Below, one piece after another: positions 22,102-33,804 of a DNA stretch of 64,000 nt (positions are counted from its first letter, which is position 1; each line of letters begins with the position of its first letter). The notes beneath the pieces were generated by a model. That model did no database searches and was not told the origin of the DNA. It saw only the letters and a list, made by a program, of their open reading frames with translations. The stretch is from Trichosphaerium sp. ATCC 40318 (taxonomy: Eukaryota > Discosea > Flabellinia > Trichosidae). The position numbers and the translations under genes were made by a program. The DNA lies in the NCBI GenBank assembly GCA_038496445.1, contig JALMLS010000179.1, positions 434,001 through 498,000 of the forward strand. Reading direction: 5' to 3'.

Positions 22102-24118
22102 ATGCTCTCAACCTCTATATCAGAGATTGCATTCAAAACACCTACAAAGAGCCCACCACACAACCATACACACTCACACGGGTTTAAATCACCAAGAACA
22201 CCACGAGACCGCTCACGTAATACTCCTGGAAGTCAGAGAAAACGGCGACGTACACCCAAGTCTTCACCCGCTATAGATCGTTTTATACCCAACAGACGGT
22301 CTATGGATGTAGATTTGTGCCATTACAACCTGTTAAACAAAAACGAGGAATCTGGCGTTGCTGACACCTCCCTATCACAAGAATACTTCAAAGAGCGCCT
22401 CGCTGAGTCTATTCTACACGAATCGTCAACTAAAATTTTACGTTACAAGCCACGAGCCCCTCGGCAAAGTAAAGACTCTAGAAACATGCGTGTACTATAT
22501 TCTCAGAAAAACGACGCATCGACAGCACGTTACATAAACCCTAAACCAGAAAGAATACTCGATGCCCCTCAAATTCTCGGTGACTACTACCTGAACCTTT
22601 TGGACTGGGGAAGTAATAACTGTGTGGCAATTGCCCTCGGGCAAGCGGTTTTCATTTGGAACGCTGAGCGAGAAAACGTTGTAAAGGTACGCCACAACTC
22701 TGCTTCACACTTGTTTAACTTTCTTGCTGTTGTAAAACGCGTAAACCACTAACTTTTCTTACAGCTATGCGAGTTACCTGATGATACATTCATATCTTCG
22801 GTATCTTGGGCTGGCGCAGACCCAAATTACCTAGCAGTGCGTATTCGACTTGTTTTATCTAGAACTCGATCTCAGTTATTTGCTTTAGGTCGGCGATACC
22901 GACGGAAACGTTAGGATTTGGGATGTAGTGCAAGAGAGATCGCTTAGGTATACATTAAAGACTCTCTACCAGGGTTTCTTTTGCTAATACTCTTTTTAGA
23001 ACCCTTCGAGGTCATGTTCAACGCGTATCATCTCTATCATGGAATGCACACGTCCTAACTACAGGCTCACGTAAGTATTCTGAAGGTGGTGATTTTTTGA
23101 CATTTTTAATTGTTTTGATAGGCGATTCTAATATATTCAATCATGATGTAAGAATGCGTGATGGCTGTATCTCTAGATTTGACGGGCATTCACGCGAAGG
23201 TACGTTTAAAGAAAATTTTGAGAAGGCGCTTTTATTTTTCTGATTTTCTGTTTGTTTAGTATGCGGTTTGAAATGGTCAAAAGGAGGTCGTTTAGCTTCT
23301 GGCGGAAACGATAATCTTTTGAACATTTGGGACGCTAGGTCTACCATACCTATGCATACTTTTACTCATCATCAGAGCGCAGTGAAAGCCCTCGATTGGT
23401 GCCCTTGGCAAACAGTACGTTCTCTTAGTATTCCTGTTTTTTTCCTTTTTTTCTTTATTGCAAAACCGAACTTTACTATGATGATACAACGACGGTCTTC
23501 TTAAGTACCTTGAAGAGGAAACTCTAACCCATAAAACGCTGATATTTTTCTACATACGCGACAACAACAAAAATAAAATAAAACCTCTCCTAATGGTTTT
23601 TTGTAGAATTTGCTGGCATCTGGGGGAGGTACGGCGGATCAAACGATTCGCTTCTGGAATACCGATTCTGGCACTTGCCTTAACATGGTTGATACACAGT
23701 ACGATTACAATAACTTTCTTTTTTTTTTGAAACACTTTGCAACGAGTACTGAAAAACAAATAGGTCCCAAGTTTGCTCGATCAAATGGTCGAGGACGAAC
23801 AAGGAGTTAGTGTCGAGTCATGGCTTTTCCCATTGCCAGCTCGTTCTATGGAAGTATCCAACCATGAGCAAGATTACAGAGTTGAAGGCCCATACTTCTC
23901 GTGTCTTGTATACAGCGTTAAGTCCAGATGGAACACAAAGTAAGTCTTATAAAATTTCTTTCTTTTTTCTTGTTCTAATTGGTTTTTTTCTAGTATGCTC
24001 TGCTGGCCCTGACGAGCTATTGTGTTTCTGGAAGGTGTTTGATTACCCTTCACACCTGTCCACTCCCAAAAAAGACAAAAATCGAAGTCGCAAAGGCTTG
24101 AATCTCAATATCCGATAG
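22102..24118 (+). CDS. CDC20: CDC20, APC/C co-activator
   Basis: Nine exons: 22102..22686, 22765..22836, 22889..22947, 23000..23070, 23122..23199, 23260..23414, 23607..23698, 23764..23939, 23994..24118; 470 aa. The order is diagnostic: C-box DRFIPNR near residue 56, RVLYSQK (the checkpoint-binding motif of Cdc20, not Cdh1), [19 protein letters not shown], then seven WD40 blades ([51 protein letters not shown]), ending in the C-terminal Ile-Arg tail. It activates the anaphase-promoting complex and recruits D-box substrates such as securin and cyclin B. Cdc20 rather than Cdh1 is supported by the YSQK motif and the CPWQ blade. Confidence 0.95.
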
Positions 24119-24770
24119 TAAGCGCTACAAACGATTTACAGTGTCTTGGTCTAACAACAAACTCAGATTGTATTTTGACCCTGAAATACTGGATTGAACT
24201 TCTTTGTCCCCACATGTCGTGTAGCGCACCTTCACACGATCACGTAATATGCTTTAAAGACCCTTCTTTGTTTAGCACTCCCGAGTCATAAACGACTACA
24301 CCACAAAATAAGGTACGACCCTTGGAATGTTTTTTTTTTGATGGTCAAATACTAATTTTTTTTTCCCTTTACTCGTCTCGTACTTGGTGGAATTAAAGAC
24401 CATCTGTCGCTGCCAAAATTGTTTGGCCTGCACTGTTTGTATCATGGTATTTGGTACTTTAATGCTATATTTATTGGTCTTGTTTAACTGTATTCTAGGT
24501 GAAGGACACTCAGACAAGCACTGAAGTAGAAATGTTTCTTGAAACAGATGTCAACCCAAAAAAAGCTTGTGAGCAAATAAAACAAAAGAAAAGCCAATGG
24601 CTTCCTATGTAACCACTAAAAAGAGTCAGTTTTTGTTGGCAAAAAACCCGAGTTCTGATTGTTTTGCAAGCCCAACTGGTTGAGACGAAACAAAAACAAT
24701 CATGTTCATGGCAAAGTTTTTTTTATTTTTTCGTTTAGCTGTGATTGTACTCTCATTGCATCAAACAAGC
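24119..24770. other. intergenic region, mostly unassigned
   Basis: About 650 bases between CDC20 and the MORN-like gene. Apart from the possible exon listed separately, no confident feature is visible. Confidence 0.35.
24499..24612 (+). other. possible terminal coding exon of an unresolved small gene
   Basis: After a TAG acceptor an open 37-codon stretch ends in TAA (TEVEMFLETDVNPKKACEQI). In phase through a preceding intron it would follow a Cys-rich exon containing CRCQNCLACTVC. I could not find a consistent start, so this may be a small unannotated gene, a relic, or chance. Confidence 0.25.
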
Positions 24771-25649
24771 TTATGAAATTGTACAACTAGTACTTTTGGA
24801 CTTTTCTACTAATCTACCATCGTCATGCCAACGTTTGGATTCTCCTTCACGTTTATTGTCAACATAATTGCACTGAAACTTGAGTCTACCATCATAATTC
24901 CAACACTTCATCTCTCCTTCTTGCTTACCATTTACAAAATAAGATTTCTTCCTCATTTGGCCGTTTTCATGCCATGCTATACATTCACCATCCAATTTAC
25001 CGTCAACAAAGTGACACTGCTCACTCAACTGACCTGTGCTAAGCCAATGTTTGTACTTTCCATTTTTTTTATCATTTTTAAACATTGCATGTTCCCACAG
25101 CAGACCATTCCTATACCACTTCTTATACTCTCCTTCTATTTTACTATTAACATAAATACCTCGGCATAGTACTGCTCCATCATTCCAATAAAACGTAAAC
25201 TCTCCTTCTCGTTCACCATTAACATAAAAACACTTCAAATACAATTGTCCATTTCCGTACTGCTCTAAGTACTCTCCTTCTTGCTTATCGTTTACATAAT
25301 AGCTACGCATACTTAATTGTCCATTGATGTACCAATCCTTATGCTCACCATTACGTTTACCATGTACCCAATTCTCCTCTTTTTGAAGAGTTTTCGATTT
25401 TGAGATTCTTACTTTTTGGGCGTTGTTGTGTTGTAGCCATTTTCCATGTTTTTTTAACTCACCATCAAACCTTGAAGTAGTTGCCGTGTATTTCGAAAGA
25501 AGAGGCCACGTTTTATACACTTCAAAGCTTAAATCGATAATATACAAGTGTAACTCTACTGGAAGGTCTAATATGGAACAATATTTCGATTTTGAGGTAT
25601 TAGGAGTTCTGGTAGTACCGGTGTTCTTATTTTTTTTGGTTTTCCTCAT
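24771..25649 (-). CDS. F-box-like protein with MORN_2/YwqK-type repeats, giant-virus-like
   Basis: A single uninterrupted 292-codon frame in a region where most genes have many introns. A basic head is followed by an F-box-like stretch (LDLPVELHLYIIDLSF). Eight or more repeats of about 23 residues then follow, such as WYINGQLSMRSYYVNDKQEG and WHENGQMRKKSYFVNGKQEG. This NGQL...YVNGK.EGE unit is the MORN_2/YwqK repeat. Families with an F-box-like N-terminus and just these repeats are strongly expanded in Marseilleviridae, viruses of amoebae. Viral origin by transfer is therefore the best inference, with no breaks in the frame. Role unknown; probably binds a partner through the repeats. Confidence 0.85.
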   Translation of the reverse strand: MRKTKKNKNTGTTRTPNTSKSKYCSILDLPVELHLYIIDLSFEVYKTWPLLSKYTATTSRFDGELKKHGKWLQHNNAQKVRISKSKTLQKEENWVHGKRNGEHKDWYINGQLSMRSYYVNDKQEGEYLEQYGNGQLYLKCFYVNGEREGEFTFYWNDGAVLCRGIYVNSKIEGEYKKWYRNGLLWEHAMFKNDKKNGKYKHWLSTGQLSEQCHFVDGKLDGECIAWHENGQMRKKSYFVNGKQEGEMKCWNYDGRLKFQCNYVDNKREGESKRWHDDGRLVEKSKSTSCTIS

Positions 25650-25930
25650 GCGGTTAGGATCTGAAAACTTGATTTAAAATGAACTTTGGCGTGACTTAAC
25701 GTACAAATTCTGTCTTACTTCTTCTTGCAGTGTATCGTATTATCACACCAGAACAAGGCAAGACTTTTTAGGGGTAGACATGCTTTACAGCTCTCACAAG
25801 CCTGGTACAAACATCTTTTTTTTTTTGAAGACTTGGTACTTCACAAGATTGCTTTGGTGTTTTGCCTACATCCAAAATTCGAGATAGGCACCATCATAAA
25901 AATTTAGATGAAGACAGAGTGTTTTGTTTA
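25650..25930. other. short intergenic spacer
   Basis: About 280 bases with no supported gene. Short frames here overlap the flanking genes' untranslated regions. Confidence 0.4.
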
Positions 25931-27915
25931 TTAGTCATAGCAAGCTTGTGCTTTCTCATCAGGCAATTCAATAAACATTATATCAAGAGGCTTCAAAACC
26001 AAAGGCGAGGCATTATCTACTTGTATCCCTTCTATTACTGGTAGGCTCATTGGTTTGTATACCAACGTTTTACCGTTCAAAGATAAAGTAGTACCACTAA
26101 GACCTTGATTTGGTGATAGCCGATATTCTGTTCTTGACTTTCCAGAAGAAGAAGAAACATCAACATCTATTGAAGTTTTGTTATCCAAGTTTAGAAGTAC
26201 TACTGAGACGCCGCCCTTGATGTTCTTACTACAATGAGCATATGCTCTCAAGTATGTCGAACCAGCAACGGATGTATCTAAAACACCTTTACCCATGAGT
26301 CTTGACCAAAGGTATGCTCCATAGTAATCTGGTAGAGGTGTATGAGTCATACAATCAACCATTCCGTAATCAGCTCCAATAAAGTCTTGCCTACAAAAAG
26401 CACTGTAACCAGCAGCAGCTTTAGATCCCTGTAATAACATTATAAGACGATTAGAACTATATTGAAGAACGGCCTGTTTGCGCTTTTTCACTTGTACACG
26501 TTCTTTTAATGGTTTCACGGAACCAAAGAAGTGTAAAATTTCAATGATTGATGGGTTGCGTACCATTGCATCCAGATACCAAAAAGTGTCCGCGTAGTTT
26601 GCCCAACGCATCGAATCATGCGAACAAGGAGGTGAACCACCATTATGAGGGCCAATTTCACCTGCCCATGTCTCAGCTTCTGGGTAATGTTGTTGAACTG
26701 TTTGATAAACTTTATCACCGATGTTTCTTGTAATATCAAGTACACTTGGATCGGTCGTTGTATTTACCTCCACTTCAATATACTCGTGGTGCGTGATAGC
26801 ATGTATATCCAATTTACTTGTCTTTGCAGCGTCCATAAATCCGGCTAACCACGTAGTATCCGGATCTTTTACAAAAATTTAGTCATGTAAGAAAAATATA
26901 AGATTGACGCTTTCTGCTTTAAATGCAGAACAACTCAATTCTAAAATTCACAACATACTATCTTTATGGTAACCATGAAGATCAGGTCCAATAATTTTAG
27001 GGCGTGTGGTAGCATCTGGATAGAGTTCTTCCAATAATTTGACCAAGATTAAAAAGTCTTCAACTTCCTAGCGATTCTTAATTTAATCGCCTTTTTACAA
27101 CAACAATGTACCTTTGCTCCTGTGTACCGATAATTTTCTTCGTTACCAAGCTCGAATCCAAAGAATTTGTAACCCTTCTGGATAGAATACTCAATGAGTG
27201 ATCGAGCGTTTGTTGGGTCCCATTTATCATTTGCTGTACGTTTTTGAAGGTTTATACCGAACACCATATCTAAACCGGCATCCTAAAAAATCAGTTATTA
27301 ATCACTGTGGAAAATTGCATGCAAGTTGTTTCACGTGCTTTAGAAAACCCGTTTAGATTGTCCCACCAAGTGCTATTCAAGCAATAACCCTTACAAGTGG
27401 TATTGCCGTCTACGTTATAAGTCAATTCATCGTTTCCTGTTCCTCCTACCTACAACAAATGTAATGCTTGTTTGCTACACTTTAATATGAATACAAGTTG
27501 TAGAGGTACTCACGCGCAGGTATGCAGGTGCTAGTTGCTTTGCTAAGTATCTAAGGTTGTTGTCAGCTAAATTTCTATCGAAAAAGCCTCTATTGGCTGA
27601 AGTGTCGATGTTGAAGCCTAGAGAAGAAATTAGCACAATAAGTAAAAAAAGAAGAGTATTTGGAATATTCAACTAGCACAACTAACACGTGCGTACTCGC
27701 AAAATTGGCTGAAGTTTTATGCTTTGCGCTATCAGTTGAGAACTTTACAGTAACTGTAGAGGCGGTAAACGCGCCTAAACAAAATTATTAGAGTTAGAGT
27801 AAGTACACTCGTACTAGTGGTATTTTTTGTTAACAACTATGTTATGACAACCGTTTACGGGTTACTACGTACAGTAAAGCGAAATGGATAAAATGAGGAT
27901 ACACAAGCGCATCAT
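25931..27915 (-). CDS. secreted heparanase-like glycoside hydrolase (GH79)
   Basis: Eight exons: 27915..27873, 27774..27697, 27617..27514, 27449..27339, 27282..27112, 27067..26959, 26865..26564, 26428..25931; 471 aa. The N-terminus is a signal peptide (hydrophobic run ending near CAFTA). The TIM-barrel core follows with the acid/base Glu in FELGNE and the nucleophile Glu in WAGEIGPHNGG; CRQDFIGADYGM is another family hallmark. The C-terminus forms a beta-sandwich (VVLLNLDN, LVLKPLDIMFIELP). Such enzymes release uronic-acid residues from proteoglycan-like or plant glycans, outside the cell or in digestive vacuoles. The intron after exon 4 must begin GCACGT to keep phase. The intron before the last exon is 135 bases, in frame and stop-free, and is easily misread as coding. 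Confidence 0.9.
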
Positions 27916-28256
27916 GAAGTTAGAATACTTAGGATCGCTTGCGAAGTGTAAGGTACCACGTTTTCTTTAATATTAGGCTGGTAATCAACATTAGTCAAGA
28001 ATGACAATGGTAAAAATCTTACTCTGACTTCTATCAGTTTTTCTCAATCGCATAATCGCCGTTTCCCTTACCATCTTCGCATGTCTACGTTAACACGTGA
28101 CGTGCAGTAGTAATCATAATTGGACCTATGAACTGGACAGACTCCATTTCGTGTGCTGCAGTGTAAGGTTAAGAATCATGTTTGTTATGTGCCGAAAAGG
28201 ATATTTTGAACATCTTTGTGTACTAAATTACTTGGTTTATTCACCTGGGACACCCA
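27916..28256. other. tandem intergenic region
   Basis: About 340 bases upstream of the GH79 gene and downstream of the ALKBH1-like gene; probably the GH79 promoter. It contains a CACGTGACGTG run near 28096. No ORF. Confidence 0.35.
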
Positions 28257-29270
28257 CTAAAAAGTTGTACTGTTCTCCCACACTTGTCTCACGTTAATAT
28301 TGAAACGTACAGCATCACCTTCCATCCATTTGGCACAGTCTTTCCACTCTTTTGGACTTTCTTGTTCATTCAAGTATGATGGTACTGAGTTCTCCATGAT
28401 ACGTGCAACACCATGAAAACAACGTCTCGAAGAACCTGCCATTATCACTGTATCACCACTTGAAATAAAAAACGCTGTAGGCTTTGTTTTCTTTGATTCT
28501 GATCCAAGAAGAAAAATAACAGTTCCACCAAAACTACAACTTACAATAGGTTGAGAAAGGTCTTCTTCTGAATTATCTTGGTGTCCACCCATGACATGCT
28601 TAAGGCTGGTATAGTAATTGACAGTAATTGCTTGTGGGATGTAAGGAGAAGTGGATTCCAATGATTCTTTCGGTACAAAAGTCGCAAATTGTTTGGCAAG
28701 ATCTGAAAGGTCTTGAGGCATTTCTCCTCGCTTTTCTCTACTATATTCTCTTTCTGTCCATTGAAAGTGGTACCCCATATTCACCCAACGTATGTGATCC
28801 TTTAGATCATGTGTAATCTCTTTAAAACGGTAGTGCGATTCAGGAAAGTCAGCTTCTTCTTTAGGTTGTTTCAGTTTTCTAAGAGACGAAACATTCGTTG
28901 GGTTATTGATTGGAAAGTCTCTTACGCATCTCGATATCCAATATCGTTGTTGTGCAGGCGTGAAGGGATTTGGAATGAAATAAAATCCAGGATGGTCACG
29001 CAAGCCGTACATTTCTATTTTGGTTACATCGAAGTACGTTGAAGCTGTGATGCTTGATTGTGGTATAGGGACTTTAAATATACCTCTCGAGTTACCTGGA
29101 GCATAATCCTCTGGTTTTAGCTTACTAAAGTTTATAACATCTTCAAAAGAGTTTTTTGTGCGTTGAATGTTTGCTCTACGTTCTCTGCGAGATTTTGGCT
29201 CACTGTAGAACTTGTAAAACTTCTCCGATTCTCTAAAGGCGTCTGACGCCTTTGTTTTACCACTACTCAT
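28257..29270 (-). CDS. AlkB-family 2-oxoglutarate/Fe(II) dioxygenase, ALKBH1-like
   Basis: A single-exon gene of 337 aa. The iron-binding triad is clear: GGHQDNSE (His-x-Asp), then the distal His in RRCFHGVARI. RFNINVRQ supplies the 2-oxoglutarate-binding arginines. The segment DLSQPIVSCSFGGTVIFLLG between them is typical of ALKBH1. Upstream DHPGFYFIPNPFTPAQQRYW starts the nucleotide-recognition region. The enzyme should oxidatively demethylate nucleic acid, most likely tRNA or DNA. No mitochondrial presequence is obvious; the N-terminus is charged. It is intronless, which is unusual here. Confidence 0.9.
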   Translation of the reverse strand: MSSGKTKASDAFRESEKFYKFYSEPKSRRERRANIQRTKNSFEDVINFSKLKPEDYAPGNSRGIFKVPIPQSSITASTYFDVTKIEMYGLRDHPGFYFIPNPFTPAQQRYWISRCVRDFPINNPTNVSSLRKLKQPKEEADFPESHYRFKEITHDLKDHIRWVNMGYHFQWTEREYSREKRGEMPQDLSDLAKQFATFVPKESLESTSPYIPQAITVNYYTSLKHVMGGHQDNSEEDLSQPIVSCSFGGTVIFLLGSESKKTKPTAFFISSGDTVIMAGSSRRCFHGVARIMENSVPSYLNEQESPKEWKDCAKWMEGDAVRFNINVRQVWENSTTF

Positions 29271-29490
29271 TAACAGCGTTGTGTAGGAGTGAATTAGTTG
29301 TATTAAATAGTCTATTTATCCCTAATAAAGCAGATAAGAATATGTACTCGATTGGTTAGCAAAATAATGAAGTCACAAGCGTTTAGAGGAAGTTTAACAG
29401 AAAAATAAACAACTTTATTAACACGCCTTAACAACACCAAAAAATTAAGTGTAGCTATTCCAAAAAGAATTTTACATCGTCGCAGTGATG

Positions 29491-30449
29491 CTACTTTTTA
29501 AAGTCATGGTTATCTGTGGACAAAACTTCATTTTCTATCTTTTCCAAGTCATCATAAACACCTTTTTTAACAGCTTTTACCAAATCAGTGAACAAAGCAC
29601 CAACTTCAAAAAGTGACGCTTGATGCTTAATAGCACCCAATAGCCAACCCTAAAAAATGTCAAGACGCATTACCATGTAGAATAACAAGCGCGGCTAGGT
29701 ACCTTGATGTCCAAACACAAGATGAGCGTCACATGACATTTATTTTCGCCCAAGAATTTAACAACAACTCCTGACAAGTAGTCTAATCCTCTAACTGTGC
29801 TTTTTAGCGATGGGTACTTTGCTGATTTTGCAATTGATGATGACCACGTGTGCCACTCATCATTTACTTTCTTCGAAGATCTTAATTGAATGAAATCACG
29901 GGAACTAACTGCACCGCCAAGAACAGGAAAAGATTTTGTTGTGACTACATCACAATCAACTGTTGTGTCATCCATTGGCACAGTAAATTCATCTAAGTAC
30001 CTGTAAGTTATAACAAAAAAACGTACCAAAAACATACCTTCAAGAACATAGAACTTTTCTAAATTGACATCCCTAAAAAAACATTTTGTTAGGAGTGAAA
30101 AAAGAAGCGGAAAAATAGTATTAGCGGCAAAGGTTACGAACCACTTCAAACGATATTTTGGTACTAGATGGAAGTAAGCAAGCTTATTTTATTCATGTGA
30201 AATTCCTGTACCTCCATAGCATTTACATACTAGTTCTGGGCTGGCTTCCATCTCGCCTTCACATTTGTACCAAGTGTAAGGATGTTTACCAAATTTCGCT
30301 GTAGATATCGTAATATCACTCTAATCTTCATTAACATGCGATCAAACGCTTAAAAACCGAACCTTGGAGTTGACAGTCCACTTTTGAGCAAGCATGTCGT
30401 GCCATAGTGCCCACTTATCTTTTACAGTTTGCGAGTATGTTTCTGCCAT
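29491..30449 (-). CDS. START-domain lipid-transfer protein
   Basis: Six exons: 30449..30363, 30320..30212, 30163..30142, 30072..30038, 29992..29703, 29649..29491; 233 aa, including tiny exons of 22 and 35 bases. The whole protein is one START fold: KFGKHPYTWYKCEGEMEASP, then RLKWD (the conserved R-x-x-WD), then SSRDFIQLRS, YLSGVVVKFLGENKC and LCLDIKGWLLGAIKHQ. START domains hold a single sterol or phospholipid in a closed groove and shuttle it between membranes. There is no signal peptide or membrane segment, so it is cytosolic. Intron 3 uses a GTTCGT donor. It is divergent from the WD40 gene 93 bases away. Confidence 0.87.
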
Positions 30450-30542
30450 GTTGTGGTAATGTTGTAACCAAATCAAGCAATTGAAAAAGTGTACTTGACT
30501 TTGTTTGAATTTGATTGCTTAGATTGAGTTGACGTACACGAA
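30450..30542. promoter_or_regulatory. very short divergent promoter, START gene / WD40 gene
   Basis: Only 93 bases separate the two ATGs, so both genes must share promoter DNA or use very short 5' leaders. Confidence 0.4.
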
Positions 30543-32585
30543 ATGGCAGCTATGGGAACGACAATACAATTATCTGTTGATTTTGACGCAATTGGGCCTC
30601 TCACAGATCTTACAAGCAAAATGAATACATTAGCAGAAAAAATGGCTTCAAACAAACTCGCTCCAGGCTCTTCAACGCTAACCACACAAGAAACAGGATT
30701 TTTATCGAATTTTACAGAGTACGCAGCTGCGGAAACATAATTAACCTTTACAACGCGCTTCTACGCGTTAAATATCACGAAATTATTATGTAGCGCTATT
30801 TTGGAATAATATGTTACGAAATATTCTAAACTAGTTTAGAATGCTTAACGCTTCAAAACTACTTACAAAAAACATGCCCATAGCTCCTCCAAAGCAATTC
30901 GATCCACCACCAAGCAATATTTTACCTATTGGCCAACTGAAACTACAACATGACTTGACACACCTCGCAACATCATTGGATGATGACATTGAAATGGATA
31001 AACTTTCAAAGGATCTCAAAGATCGTGTTGAGACATTTTTATCTACATTGGACGAATCAGACTCTACAATTTTTAACGACAAAGATCCTATTGTCAACCC
31101 AAAGTCTCCTAATGAGAAACCAAACACTGCACCTGGTAGAGAACGAACAAGTTATATAGGACCACCTAGAATTAGTGCCAATCCTGCAGCACAAATCACA
31201 GGGGCTGGCGTCCAACCATTTTATTCTGGACAAAACCATTTACCTAGAATTGTACATAGACAACCACAACGTGTAGTTACACAAGTTGCTCCAACACGAA
31301 CAGCAGCTCCCCCACCGCCACAAAAGGTAGTAAAGACTCTCAAATTCGATAAAGCTTTTAGCACAGCACCAAGTGATCATGGTAGTAAGCCAGTAACTGA
31401 TGTACGATATAGTTTTAAACGATTCATATCTTTTGTTTGACACGTGGTTGTTAGGTTCTGTGGGCATCTGAGTTTCAAGGTATACCTAAAAAAGAAGATC
31501 AACTTGGTTGGATCATTTCAGCTTCTGGTACATGCCTCACACTGTGGGCATGTTTTAGAACATTAGGTAGACTAGTGATCTTCTTAACAAACTAACTTTG
31601 TGAATCGCTAGATCCCCGAATGCAAGTCTCTCATATGTGCGACTTTGAGCATTACATCAAATGTGTAGATTTTCTAACACCAAGGTCACTCGTTGTTGGT
31701 CTGGAATCAAAAAAAGGAAAATACTCTATATGTTTTGTGAATTTGACTAGCAAAGCATTTTTTCACAAACGTGGCGCAGTACGACAAAAAACGTGTCCAA
31801 CAAAGGTAATTAACGTTAAGTCATTACACTTCTCATGTTCGTTTAGCTATTAAGTTTCAACACAATTGCAGAGACGCCGGGACAGTTTGTTTGTTCTTCT
31901 GGAGATACACTTACTTTATACAACAAAACTAAGACTGTAAAAGAGTGGAAAGTGCCAAAACAATCTGTTACATGTATGGGCTTAGGAAAAGACACAACTG
32001 CTGCATTCACAGGTTGTAAATCAGGAGAGATATTACAATGGGACATGCGAACTTACAAACAATCATTTCAATTATTAACGCATACAGACGCTGTCACATC
32101 TATACGGCCAGTTTCAGGCACTTTTCTTGTACGTCAAAAACCTTCGATAAAAAAAAAAGCACGTGACTAATTTCTATTTAGATGAGTAGTAGCAAGGACA
32201 CATATGTAGCTGTTTGGGATACAAGAAATGTATCAAAGCCCTTGAGGTCATACTCACCTGATAAGACGCCTGTAATGACTTTAAACGTCAGTCCGAAAGG
32301 CGACAAACTCGTTTATTCCACAACACAGGTACCACCCAGAAAAATGCAACAACTCATTGACACGTGACCTAGTCTTTACATCTTCTTGGACTACAAACAT
32401 CTCAAGGAGTGCAGCTGGATAACACAGCAGGCGAAGAACAAAAATTATACCTAAGCACTACATGGAGCGCAGATAGTACGTCACAGTTGCATAGCAAAAC
32501 AGTCATTTGACACAATGTAGGTAACAGCGTCTACGCTTCGACAAACACGGGAGTAGTTAATTTGTTCGAACCCGTTCACTCGTAA
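30543..32585 (+). CDS. WD40-repeat protein with disordered N-terminus
   Basis: Eight exons: 30543..30718, 30840..31401, 31455..31566, 31612..31805, 31847..32128, 32182..32328, 32373..32475, 32521..32585; 546 aa. The first 250 residues are helical then Pro-rich and disordered (AAPPPPQKVVKTLKFDKAFS). From LWASEFQGIP onward the text fits a WD40 propeller: GEILQWDMRTYKQSFQLLTH, TYVAVWDTRNVSKPLRSY, and a last strand GVVNLFEPVHS. It is likely a scaffold; I cannot name an orthologue. Exon 1 was joined to exon 2 because the GTACGC donor leaves the correct phase. Confidence 0.75.
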
Positions 32586-32728
32586 CCTAGTAATGAACAA
32601 ATAAAATGAAAACACACATTCGAGACTTGACTGGAAATTTTTTTTTCCTCTGCTATATTTTTTCGTAAAAGGGTCAAGTTTAATAGTTTTGTATTTTTTC
32701 TTAGGTAGCTCCAACGTATTAAGACAAC

Positions 32729-33407
32729 ATGTCCAAGCAAGGTAAAAGACAAGGACGCGGTCGCCGAAAGACCCCATACAACCAACCTCTCACAAAAGAT
32801 TACACCTATCCACTATGGAAAATGATTAAAGGGTGGTACGTGTTAATTGCGATACATTATCGCTCCGGCGCGATATTTGCTTAAAAATGCGCCTGAAAGT
32901 GACAGAAAACACTGTTATCGTGTACAACGCCACCTAAGGACTCAAAAACACTTCGCAAGTTTTTCGCAACAACATCAGTTGTGATCCTTTGAAACAGGCC
33001 AAAATGCCGTATATTGTAACGAGAGTATTCTAAATGTATGTAGCAAACTCGAGAAGCGTGCTCCAAAGGCGATTAAAAACATTAAGGATTTCGCATACAA
33101 ACAAATGGGAACAAGCGATGTACGTGTCGCCAACGGACTAAACAGAGCTATTTGGGCCCGTGGTATTCGTAAGGTACGCTGCAGGGAGAGAATTACATCA
33201 AACAACTCAAAAAACCCTCAAAATCGCTGAATTACGCGTAAATACAACTAACGCGCCGTTTAGCCTCCTCGCAAAATCCGTCTTCGATTGCAAAGACTCC
33301 CAAATGACGATGAAGATGCAAAGCGCGAAATGTATGTTATGTGCAGTCTTGTCCATGTAGATACTTTCAGCGGTCTTAAGTCCCCAGAAGTTGTAGATGA
33401 CGAATAA
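32729..33407 (+). CDS. RPL31: 60S ribosomal protein eL31
   Basis: Three exons: 32729..32835, 33044..33173, 33264..33407; 126 aa, the normal family length. KDYTYPLWKMIKG then KLEKRAPKAIKNIKDFA and MGTSDVRVANGLNRAIWARG are diagnostic of eL31, with the C-terminal IRLRLQRLPNDDEDAKREMY. The protein sits near the peptide-exit tunnel of the large subunit. The first intron is 208 bases, long for this genome; early long introns are common in ribosomal-protein genes. The TAA stop overlaps an AATAAA polyadenylation signal. Confidence 0.95.
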
Positions 33408-33804
33408 ATTTGTTACCTTACACTTTTTTTTGATCAAAAGAACCGTCACTTGTACAATCGCCAAAATAAAAAGAAATTTATAAAACTTGCTCATACGACA
33501 TTTCTTGAGGTTATTTTTTTGAGTGTAAAAGGCATTTTGTAGTACATACCAATAAATCTGCGTAAAAAAGTTTCATTTTACAGAATTTGTGAGTTTCTTA
33601 GTTTACACTTGTTGTAGCGAAATTTGTAAAAATGGAGCCGGAATTATGTTTTATGTTATTATAGTAGGTACGGAAGCATATGCGCTGTATATTTCGCCCG
33701 AAGGTAGAAGGAATACAGGAGAAATTTTACTATTTTTTGGTTTTTGGGTGCCTAAGTCACCATGCTTTTTGTGAGTTCAATAGCAACATAAACAACAACT
33801 CAGC
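33408..33804. other. intergenic region between eL31 and mtHsp70
   Basis: About 400 bases. A hydrophobic minus-strand frame extends from here into eL31 exons and is taken as a shadow. Presumably contains the mtHsp70 promoter. Confidence 0.4.

Noticed and set aside
26429-26563. A 45-residue insertion unique to this GH79 enzyme
   Set aside because: It begins GTACGC and ends TTACAG, is in frame by chance, and its removal restores normal family spacing, so it is an intron.
33207-33494. Hydrophobic minus-strand frame of 95 codons
   Set aside because: It overlaps the third exon of eL31, whose identity is certain; the hydrophobicity is a shadow of AT-rich DNA.
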